A stretch of DNA of 64,000 nucleotides from Sequoia sempervirens (Eukaryota > Streptophyta > Pinopsida > Cupressales > Cupressaceae), in contig VDFB02000001.1 in assembly GCA_007258455.2 (NCBI GenBank), forward strand, positions 18,595,549 through 18,659,548, in the 5' to 3' direction. This document shows positions 1 through 9,620 of the stretch, piece after piece. Below the pieces are notes generated by a model that was given only the letters and a program-made list of their open reading frames with translations, made no database searches and was not told where the DNA came from. Within the stretch, counting starts at the first letter, position 1. Each line of letters begins with the position of its first letter. The position numbers and the translations under genes were made by a program.

Positions 1-594
1 ATCAACTTTCAATGAACTTTGGTGACTACAATTGTGGATTACACTATAGTTGTGCATTCTATTCGCGTATTTTCTATTGCCTTTCGCAAACCTTTATTTT
101 TTCTTGAGTTATAGCCGCACTTAGGAAACCACTCGTGTTTGAGTTTTCGTGGGTCATCTATCAACTTTTGTGACTACGATTGTGGATTGCACTGTAGTTG
201 TTCATTCTATACGTGTATTTTCTATAGCCTTTAGTGAAGCTTCATTTTTCGTTGAGTTATGCCCGCATTTACTAAACTACTCAAGTTTGAGTTTTTTTGG
301 GCCATCAATCAACTTTGGTGACTACGCTTGTGGATTACACTGTAGTTGTGCATTTTATATTGGTATTTTCTATCACCTTTTGCGAAGCTTCATTTTTCGT
401 TGAGTTATAACCGCATTTAGGAAACCGCTCGTGTTTGAGTTATCGTGGCCAATTGACCAATTTTGGTGACTACGCTTGCAGATTACCCTATAGTTGTGCA
501 TTCTATACGCGTATTTTCTATTGCCTTTTGCGAACCTTCATTTTTTAATCGAATTATAACCACATTTAGGAAACTGCTCATGTTTTTTTTTTTT

Positions 595-2030
595 GGGCCA
601 TCGATTAACTTTAGTGACTACGCTTGTGTATTACAATGTAGTTGTGCATTCTATATGCTAATTTTCTATTTCCTTTCACGAACCTTCATTTTCTGTTTAG
701 TTATAGCCGCACTTAGGAAACCACTCATGTGTGAGTTTCCGTGGGCCATCGATAAACTTAGGTGTCTACGATTGTGGATTGCATTGTACGTGTATTTTCT
801 ATCACCTTTGGAAAACCTTCATTTTTTGTTGTTTTATACCTGCATTTAGGAAACCGCTCGAATTTGCATTTTTGTAGGCCATCAATCAACTTTGGTGACT
901 ACGCTAGTGGATTACACTGTAGTTGTGCATTCTATAAGCATACTTTCTATTGCCTTTGACAAACCTTCATTTTTTATTGAGTTATAGAGGCACTTAGGAA
1001 ACTAACCGTGTTTGAGTTTTCGTGGGCCATCGGTCAACTTTGGTAACTACGCTTGTGGATTACATTTTTTGTGCATTCTATACGCATATTTTCTATTGCC
1101 TTTCACAAACCTTCATTTTTTGTTGAGTTATAGCTGCACTTATGAAACTGATCATGTTTGAGTTTTCATATGCCATTAGATCAACATTGGTGACTATGGT
1201 TGTGGATTACACTGTAGTTGTGCATTCTATACGCATATTTTCTATAACCATTTGCTAACCATCATTTTTGCTGAGTTTTTGTAGGCCATCGGTCAACTTT
1301 GGTGACTACGCTTGTGGATTACACTATAGTTGTGCATTCTATACACGTATTTTTTATTGTCTTTTGCGAACCTTCATTTTTTGTTGAGTTATAGCCACAT
1401 TTAGGAAACCGCTTTTTTTTTTTTTTTTGGGCCATCGATCAACTTTAGTGACTATGCTATTGGATTACACTATAGTTGTGCATTTTATACACTAATTTTC
1501 TATTGCCTTTCACGAACCTTCATTTTTTGTTTAGTTGTAGCAACAATTAGGAAACTGCTCATGTTTGAGTTTGCATGGGCCATCGATAAACTTTGGTGTC
1601 TATGATTCTTGATTGCACTATAGTTGTTCTTTTTGTACGTTTATTTTTTATCGCCTGTCGCGAACTTTCATTTTGTGTTGTTTTATAGCTGCATTTAGGG
1701 AACTGCTCGAGTTTCCTTTTTCGTGGGCCATCGATTAACTATGGTGACTACGATTGTGGATTGCACTATAGCTGTCCATTATGTATGTGTATTTTCTATC
1801 GCCTTTAGCAAACTTTCATTTTTTGTTGAATTATAGCCGCATTTAGGAAACTGCTCATGTTTGAATTTTCGTGGGTCATCGATCAAATTTGATGACTACA
1901 CTTGTGGATTACATTGTAGTTGTGCATATTATATGCTAATTTTCAATTGCCTTTCACGAACCTTCATTTTTTGTTGAGTTATAGCCGAATTTAGGAAAAC
2001 GCTCGTGTTTAACTTTTCGCGGGCCATCGT
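595..2030 (+). repeat. Higher-order duplication in A, ~834-bp period
   Basis: The monomers from 595 and those from 1429 share rare variants in the same order. First comes a T-run directly before gggccatcgat. Then comes ctaattttctat in place of gtattttctat, then ataaactt with ggtgtcta, then ttgttttata in place of ttgagttata. The offset is 834 bp, about six monomers (888 bp) less internal deletions, one of them the ~35-bp loss near 1270. The copies have since diverged by point changes. The right limit is approximate. Confidence 0.75.
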
Positions 2031-3460
2031 TCAACTATGGTGACTACGATTGTGGATTGCACTATAGTTGTCCATTCTATACATGTATTTTCTATTTCCT
2101 TTTGCGAACCTTCATTTTTTATTGAGTTATAGCCGCATTTTTGAAACCGCTCATGTTTGAGTTTTTTTGGGCCATCGATCAACTTTGGTGACAACAATTG
2201 TGGATTGTACTATAGTTGTGCATTTTGTACAAATATTTTTAATCTCCTTTCACAACCCTTCATTTTTTTTGAGTTATAACCACATTTAGGAAAACACTCG
2301 TGTTTGAGTTTTCGTGGGCCATTGATCAACTTTGTTGAATACGATTGTGAATTACTCTACAATTATGCATTCTAAATGCGTATTTTCTATCGCCTTTCAA
2401 AAACCACAATTTTTCGTTGAGTTAAAGCCGCACTTAGGAAACTTTTCGTGATTGAATTCTCGTGGGCCATTGATCAACTTTGGTGACTACGATTGTGGAT
2501 TGCACTGTAATTGCGCATAATAAACACTAATTTTCTATCGCCTTTCATGAACCTTCATTTTTTGTTGAGTTATAGACGTATTTAGGAAACCGTTCATGTC
2601 AGAGTTTTTGTGGGTCATCAATAAACTTTGTTGACTACTATTGTGGATTGCATTGTAGTTGTCCATTTTGTACGTGTATTTTCTATTTCCTTTCTCGAGT
2701 CTTCATTTTTTGTTTTGGTATAGCTGAATTTAGGAAAACGTTCATGATTAAGTTTTTGCTGGCCACGTTCAACTATGGTGACTACGATTGTGGATTGCAC
2801 TATAGTTGTCCATTCTATACATGTACTTTCTATTGCCTTTTGCTAACCTTCATTTTTTATTGATTTATAGTTGTATTTTGGAAACCGCTCATGTTTGAGT
2901 TTTTTTGGGCCATCGATCAACTTTGGTGACAACAATTGAGGATTGTACTATAGTTGTGCATTTTGTATAGATATTTGTAGTCTCCTTTCACAAGCATTCA
3001 TTTTTTTTTTCAGTTATAACCACATTTAGGAAAACACTAGTGTCTGAGTTTTCGTGGGCCATCAATCAACTTTGTTGACTACAATTGTGGATTACTCTAC
3101 AGTTGTGCATTCTAAACGCGTATTTTCTATCGCCTTTCAAAAACTGCAATTTTTCGTTGAGTAATAGCCGCACTTAGGAAACTGCTCGTGATTGAATTTT
3201 CTTGGGCCATCGATCAACTTTGGTGACTACGATTATGGATTGCACTATAGTTGTGCATAATAAACACTAATTTTCTATCGCCTTTCGTGAACCTTCATTT
3301 TTTGTTGTGTTATAGCCGCATTTAGAAAACCGCTCATATCAAAGTTTTTGTGGGTCATCAATAAACTTTGGTGACTACTATTGTGGATTGCATTGTAGTT
3401 GTCCATTTTGTACTTGTATTTTCTATTTTCTTTCTCGAATCTTCATTTTTTGTTGAGTTA
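2031..3460 (+). repeat. Higher-order duplication in A, ~740-bp (5-monomer) period
   Basis: Two adjacent copies, about 2031-2768 and 2769-3460, share uncommon states in the same order: tcaactatggtgac, gacaacaattg, gaattactctac or gattactctac, cataataaacactaatttt, and gggtcatcaataaac followed by gactactattg. The offset is 738 bp at the left marker and 740 bp at the right one, i.e. five 148-bp monomers. The copies are diverged but clearly paralogous, so this is an intermediate-age unequal-exchange product. Confidence 0.82.
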
Positions 3461-3474
3461 TAACCGCATTTAGG

Positions 3475-3690
3475 AAACCACTGAAGTTTCATTGTGGCTA
3501 TCGGCCATTTGGTGATTACGCTTGTGGATTACATCTACAGTATTTTATACACGATTTTCTATCGCTTATGTTAACCTTTCATTTTTGTTGATATAAAGAG
3601 GTTCCGTTGTTTGTAGTTTTCATGGGCCATCGATCAACTTTGGTGACTAAGCAATTGTGGATTGGGTAATCGTCTCCATTTTGTAGACGT
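3475..3690 (+). repeat. Indel-rich degenerate A monomers
   Basis: Between about 3475 and 3690 the A pattern is recognisable (cttgtggattac, gggccatcgatcaac) but broken by many one- to five-base losses and gains, for example ggctatcggccatttggtgatt and gttgatataaagagg. Neighbouring monomers keep the 148-bp phase much better. It lies just left of the inversion at 3768. It may be an old rearranged end or a stretch of poor consensus sequence; I cannot tell which. Confidence 0.6.
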
Positions 3691-3733
3691 ATTTTGTATC
3701 ACCTTTCATGAACCTTCATTTTTTGTTGAGTTA

Positions 3734-3795
3734 TAACCGTATTTAGGAAACCGCTCGTGTTTGGTTTCCTAAATGCGGTTATAACTGAACAAAAA
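3734..3795. repeat. Foldback centre: A+ to A- inversion
   Basis: The plus-oriented array ends in atttaggaaacc, then ten bases (gctcgtgttt), then ggtttcctaaatgcgg, which is the same monomer segment on the other strand. The arms match over at least 28 bp with about two mismatches, and the arrays continue in opposite senses on both sides. The result is a long imperfect inverted repeat with a 10-base spacer centred near 3766, which could extrude as a cruciform or hairpin. Confidence 0.9.
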
Positions 3796-4673
3796 ATGAA
3801 GGTCCGCAAAAGGCAATAGAAAATACATGTATAGAATGGACAACTAGAGTGTAATCTACAATCGTAGTCACTAAAGTTGCGTAGTCACTAAAGTTGATCG
3901 ATGGCCCACGAAAACTCAAACAAGAGCGTTTTCCTAAATGCGGTTATAACTCAACGAAAAATGAAGGTTCATGAAAGATGATAGAAAATACATGTATAAA
4001 ATGCACAACTAAAATGTACTCCACAATAGTAGTCACCAAAGTTGATCGATGGCCTGTGAGAAGTTGAACACGAGCGGTTTTTTCTAAATGTGGCTATAAC
4101 TCAACAAAAAATGAAGGTTCACGAAAGGCGATAGAAAATACATGAATAAAATGGACAAATACCTTGTAACCCACACTCATAGTAACCAAAGTTCATCGAT
4201 GGCCCATGAAAACTCAAACACGAGTGGTTTCCTTTAGTGGGGCTATAAATAAACAAAAAATGAAGGTTCACAAAAGCCAATAGAAAATACACGTATAGAA
4301 GGCACAACTGCAAGGAAATCCTCAAGCGTAGTCACCAAAGTTGACCGATGGCCCATGAAAACTCAAACTTTTGCGGTTTTGTTATGTGCGACTATAAGTA
4401 AACAAAAAATTAAGGTTCGCACAAGGTGATAGAAAATATGCGTATAGAATGCACAACTATAGTGTAATCCACAATCGTAGTCACCAAAGTTGATCGATGG
4501 CCCGCGAAAACTCAAACACGAGCGGTTTCCTAAGTCCAGCTATAACTCAACGAAAAATGAAGGTTCTTGAAAGGCACAAAATTTGATGGATGACCCACAA
4601 AACTTAAACAAAAGTGGTTTGGTAAATGTGGCTATAACTCAATGAAAATTGAATTTTTGCGAAAGGGATAGAA
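3768..4673 (-). repeat. Inverted satellite A segment (about 6 monomers)
   Basis: Reads as the reverse complement of the A monomer (gttgatcgatggccca, aactcaaacacgag, ctataactcaac). It contains a local 17-bp tandem duplication at 3864-3897 (gtagtcactaaagttgc twice, the second copy ending differently). One monomer near 4576 has lost the stretch between gaaaggc and the aaatttgatggatg box. It is bounded by inversions at 3768 and about 4673, so it is a ~0.9-kb island of opposite orientation. Confidence 0.93.
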
Positions 4674-6749
4674 GTTTTCGTTGACTTACAACCGCACTTA
4701 GGAAACCGTTCATATTGAAGTTTTCGTGGGCCATAGATAAACTTTGGTTACTACGATTGTGGATTACACTATAGTTGTGCATTTTTTACGCGTATTTTGT
4801 ATCGCCTATCGTGCACCTTCATTTTTTGTTGAGTTATAGCCGCATTTAGGAAACCAGTCGAGTTTGAGTTTTCATGGGCCATTGATCAACTTTGGTGACT
4901 ACACTTGTGCATTACACTGTAGTTATGCATTCTATACGCGTATTTTCTATCGCCTATCGCAAAGCTTTATTTTTTGTTGAGTTATAGTAGCATTTTGGAA
5001 TGCCTATTGTGAACCTTCATTTTTTGTTGAGTTATAGTACCATTTTGGAAGGCACTTGTGTTTGAGTTTTTGTGAGCCATTGATCAACTTTGGTGACTAC
5101 AATTGTGGATTACACTATAGTTGTGCATTCTATATCTGTATTTTCTATTTCCTTTCGTGAACTTCAATTTTTTGTTGAGTTATAGCCACATTTGGGAAAC
5201 TGCTCATGTTTGAGTTTTTGTTGGTCATCAATCAACTTTGGTGACTACGATTGTGGATTGTACTATAGTTGTGCATTATGTATGTGTATTTTCTATTACT
5301 TTTCGTGAACATTCATTTTTTGTTGAGTTATACCCGCAATTAGAAAATCGTTCGTGTTTGACTTTTCATAAGCCAGTGATCAACTTTGGTGAATACGATT
5401 GTGGATTGCACTGTAGTTGTGCGTTTTGCAAGCACAGTTTCTATCGCCTATCGTGAACCTTCATTTTTTATTGAGTTATAGCCAGACTTATGAAACCACT
5501 CGAGTTTGAGTTTTCGTGGGCCATCAATCAACTTTGGTAACTACGCTTGTGGATTACACTGTAGTTGTGCATTATATATACGTATTTTCTATTGGCTTTT
5601 GTGAACCTTTAATTTTTACTTAGTTATAGCTGCATTTAGCAAACTGCCCGAGTTCAACTTTTGTGACCACAATTCTTGATTGCATTGTAGTTATCCATTC
5701 TGTACACATATTTTGTACCGTCTTTCACAAACCTTCATTTTTTGTTGAGTTATATAGCTGCATTTAGGAAACCACTTATGTTTGAGTTTTCATGGGCCAT
5801 CAATCGACTTTGGTGACTACCATTGTGGATTACACTATAGTTGTGCATTCTACGCGTATATTGTATCGCCTTTCACAAACCTTCATTTATTTTTGAGTTT
5901 TAGCTGCACTTAGGAAACTGTCTGTGTTTGAGTTTTCATGGGTCATTGATCAACTTTGGTGACTACAATTGTGGATTGCACTATAGTTGTCCATTCTGTA
6001 TGTGTATTTTCTATCAACTTTTGCGAACCTTCATTTTTTGTATAGTTATAGCCGTATTTAGGAACCTGCTCGAGTTTGAGTTTTCGTTGGCCATTCATCA
6101 AATTTCGTGACTACGCTTGTGGGTTACACTGTAGTTGTGCAATCTATATGCGTATTTTCTATCACGTTTCATGAACCTTCATTTTCTGTTGAGGTATAGC
6201 CGCATTTAGGAAAACCGCTCATGTTTGAGTTTTTTTGGACCATCAATCAACTTTGGTGACTATGAATGTTGATTGCCCTACAGTTGTCCATTATGTATGC
6301 GTATTTTCTCTCCTTTTGTGAAACTTCATTTTTTTTTTAGTTATAGTCGCATTTAGGAAAACACTCATTTTTGAGTTTTTGTGGGCCATCGATCAACTTT
6401 GGTGACTATGATTGTGGATTGCACTGTAGTTGTCCATTTTGTATGTGTATTTTCTATCGCCTTTCACGAACCTTTGTTTTTTTTTGAGTTATAGCCCCAT
6501 TCAGCAAACCGCTCGATTTTGAATTTTCTTGGGCCATTGATCAACTTTGGTGAATACGCTTGTCGATTACACAGTAGTTGTGCATTCTATATGTGTATTT
6601 TCTATCACCTTTCGTGAACTTTCATTTTTTCTTGAGTTATAGCCGTATTTATGAAACTGTTTGTGTTTGAGTTTTTGTGGGTCATCGATAAACTTTGGTG
6701 CCTACGATTGTGGATTACACTGTAGGTGTGCATTCTATACACATATTTT
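4674..6749 (+). repeat. Satellite A array, plus orientation
   Basis: About 14 A monomers head-to-tail. At 4952-5051 there is a tandem 50-bp duplication inside one monomer: gcctat, then ttttttgttgagttatagta and ccattttgga or gcattttgga, occurs twice. The block ends where A sequence (ctatacacatatttt) passes directly into family B (caccaacatgg). Confidence 0.95.
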
Positions 6750-9132
6750 CACCAACATGGAAGAACCCCTCAAAAATAGAATCGACGAAACAACTTTTTT
6801 ATGGAAAATCGAAATATAGGTTTTATAGGTGCTCGTGTGCCCAATAGACCCAGATCGTCTGTTTTTTGAAAAAATAAGTTGCTCTTGGAAAAGAGTTTTT
6901 TTTTAAAGGTAGAAGTAGTAGAGGTAACAGAGGCAATTTTTTTGAATCTTTTTGTGAAAAATTTGATAAATGAGTTTTGTAGAGAATGTTGTTCTGAGTA
7001 AACCCAAATCATCCTTTATTCAAAAAACTATTTTTTTCATGAACATGCAAAAACACCTTGAAAATAGAATCTACGAAACATTTTGTTTTGGGAAAATCGA
7101 AATACGGGTTTTATAGGTCCTTGTGTCCTCAAGAAACATTGATCATCCATTTTTTTAGAAAATAAGTTGTTCTTGAAAAAGATATTTTTTATTTTTTTCT
7201 GAAAAGACCCAAATCGTGCTTTTTTTTTTCACTAACATGCAAGAACCCCTCAAAAATAGAATCTAGGAAACATTTTTTTTGGGAAAATAAAAAATATGGG
7301 TTTTGTAGAGAAATTTGAAGAAATTTGTTCTTGAAAAAGATAGTTTTTTTTTTAAAAGTAGAAGTAGTAGAGGTAACAGAGGTAAATTTTCTGAATCTTT
7401 TTATGAAAAATCTAAGAAATGGGTTTTGTAGAGAATGTCGTTCTGAGTAGATCCAGATCGCCCTTTTTTCGAAAAACTAATTTTTAACCAACATACAAGA
7501 ACCCCTGAAAAATAGAATCTACGAAACAATTTTTTTGGGAAAATCAAAAGTATGGGTTTTATAGTTGCTTGTGTGTTGAAGAGATTTAGATTGTCTTTTT
7601 TTTGAAAAAATAAGTAGTTCATGTGAAAGATAGATTTTTTTGAAAAGTAGAAGTAGTAGAGGTAAGAGGCAAATTTTTTTAATCTTTTTATGAAAAATTT
7701 GAGAAATGGGTTTTATAGCGAATGTCTTTCTAAGTAAACCCAAATTGTCCTCTTTTTGAAAAACTAATTTTTCACCAACATGCATGAACCCCTCAAAAAT
7801 AAAATCCAAGAAACAATTTTTTTTTTTGGGAAAATTGAAATATGGGTTTTATAGGTACTCGTATGCTAGACCTAGATCATCTATTTTTTGAAAAAATAAG
7901 TTGTTTTTGAAAATGATAGATTTTTTTGAGAAGTAGAAGCAGTAGAGTTACCATAAGCAAATTTTTTGAATCTTTTTAAGAAAAATCTGAGAAATGGGTT
8001 TTGAAGCGAATGTCTTTCTAAGTAGACCCAAATTGTCCTCTTTTTGAAAAACTAATTTTTCACCAACATGCATGAACCCCTCAAAAATAAAATCCAAGAA
8101 ACAATTTTTTTTTTGGGAAAATTGAAATATGGGTTTTATAGGTACTCGTATGCTAGACCTAGATCATCTGTTTTTTGAAAAAATAAGTTGTTTTTGAAAA
8201 TGATAGATTTTTTTGAGAAGTAGAAGCAGTAGAGTTACCATAAGCAAATTTTTTGAATCTTTTTAAGAAAAATCTGAGAAATGGGTTTTGAAAAGAATGT
8301 CATTATGAGTAGATCTAGATCGTACTTTTTTCGAAAAACAAATTTTCAAGAACACATACAAGAACCCCACAAAAATAGAATCTATAAAACAATTTTTTTG
8401 GGAAAAATAAAAGATATGGGTTTTATAAGTGCTCATGTGCTAAAGAGACCCAGATCGTTAGTTTTTTGAAAAAGATAGTTTTTTTGAGAAGTAGAAGTAG
8501 TAGAGGTAACAGAGGCAAATTTTTTGAATCTTTTTATTAAATATTTGAAAAATGGGTTTTGTAGAGAATGTTGTTCTGAGTAGACTTAGTTCGTCCTCTT
8601 TTTGAAAAACTAATTTTTCACCAACATGCTCACCCCTCAAAAATAAAATCTACTAAACAATTTTTTTTGGAAAATAAAAAATATAGGTTTTATAGGTGCT
8701 CATATGCTAAAGATACCAAGATCGTCTGTTTTCTGAAAATAAGTTTTTGAAAAAGATAGATTTTTCTAAAAAGTAGAAGCAGCAAAGGTAACAAATGCAA
8801 ATTTTTTGAATCTTTTTACGAAAAATCTGAGAAATAGGATTTGTAGAGAATGTTGTTCTCAGTAGACCCAGATCATCCTTTTTTTGAAAATCTAATTTTT
8901 GACAACATGCAAAAACTCCTCAAAAATAGAATCTATGAATTTTATTTTTTTTGGGAAAATTGAAATATGGGTTTTATAGGTGCTCGTGTGCTGAAGAGAC
9001 CTAATCGTCCATTTTTTGAAAAAATTAGTTGTTTTTGAAAAAGATAGACTTTTGTGAAGAGTAGAAGTAGCAGAGGTAACAGAGGCAAAAAATTTCAATC
9101 TTTTTATGAAAAATCATAGAAATGGGTTTTGT
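6750..9132 (+). repeat. Satellite B block 1, plus orientation
   Basis: About eight copies of the ~289-bp B unit, with characteristic caccaacatg, aagaacccctcaaaaataga, atgggttttatagg, gtagaagyagtagaggtaac and tgaatctttttatgaaaaat. Marker spacing is mostly 286-288 bp (7773 to 8061 to 8347), but it drops to 191 bp between 7039 and 7230 and to 272 bp before 8619, showing internal deletions. Two consecutive units (7718-8293) are almost identical. T- and A-runs of 8-11 bases are frequent. The right boundary shares tgtag between B (ttttgtagag) and A (tgtagttgtgc). Confidence 0.95.
7718..8293 (+). repeat. Near-identical adjacent B units (recent duplication)
   Basis: The unit starting gcgaatgtctttctaagta at 7718 is repeated from 8006, offset 288 bp. 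Reading both through, I find only three differences: agtaaaccc versus agtagaccc, ctatttttt versus ctgtttttt, and one T fewer in a T-run. Other B units in the window differ from one another far more. This is the youngest tandem duplication I can see in the window. Confidence 0.9.
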
Positions 9133-9620
9133 AGTTGTGCATTTTGTACGAGTATTTTTAATCGCCTTTTACAAACCTTCAATTTTTATTGAGTTATAGC
9201 CGCATTTGGGAAAATGCTTGTATTTGAGTTTTTGTGGGCCATCGATCAACTTTGGTGACTATGATTATGGATTACACTATAGTTGTACATTCTATACGCG
9301 TATTTTCTCTCGCCTTTCGCGAATCTTCATTTTTTGTTGAGCTAAAGTTGTACTTAGGAAAACTCTAATATTTGACTTTTTGTGGGCCATCGATCAACTT
9401 TGGTGACGACGATTGTGGATTGCACTGTAGTTGTCCATTCTGTATGTGTATTTTGCATCGCCTTTCATGAACCTTCATTTTTTGTTGAGTTATAGCCGCA
9501 TTTAAGAAACCACTTGAGTTTGAGTTTTCGTCGGTCATCGATCCAACTTTGTTGACTACGCTTATGGATTACACTATAGTTGTGCATTCTATACACGTAT
9601 TTTCTATCAACTTTTGTGAA
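9133..9620 (+). repeat. Short satellite A island between two B blocks
   Basis: About three and a third A monomers in plus orientation, entered at tagttgtgcattttgtac and left at cttttgtgaacc. The left junction shares tgtag and the right junction shares gaacc with family B. Such short shared tracts at both edges fit joining at microhomology. Confidence 0.93.

Larger units (their letters stand above)
1..3767 (+). repeat. Satellite A array, plus orientation (about 25 monomers)
   Basis: Head-to-tail copies of the ~148-bp A monomer. The register is easy to read: gagttt motifs begin at 141, 289 and 437, exactly 148 bp apart. Each unit runs through gtgggccatc, actttggtgactac, tagttgtgcattctatac, aaccttcattttttgttgag and atttaggaaaccgctcgtg. 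The block contains two higher-order duplications (595 to about 2030, and 2031 to about 3460). It also holds a monomer shortened by about 35 bp near 1270, long T-runs at 583-594 and 1414-1428, and an indel-rich degenerate stretch at about 3475-3690. Open frames here, such as 463-849, follow the monomer and are not genes. Known: tandem satellites of 140-180 bp are typical of plant centromeric, pericentromeric or subtelomeric heterochromatin. Which of these applies cannot be told from the sequence. Confidence 0.96.
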
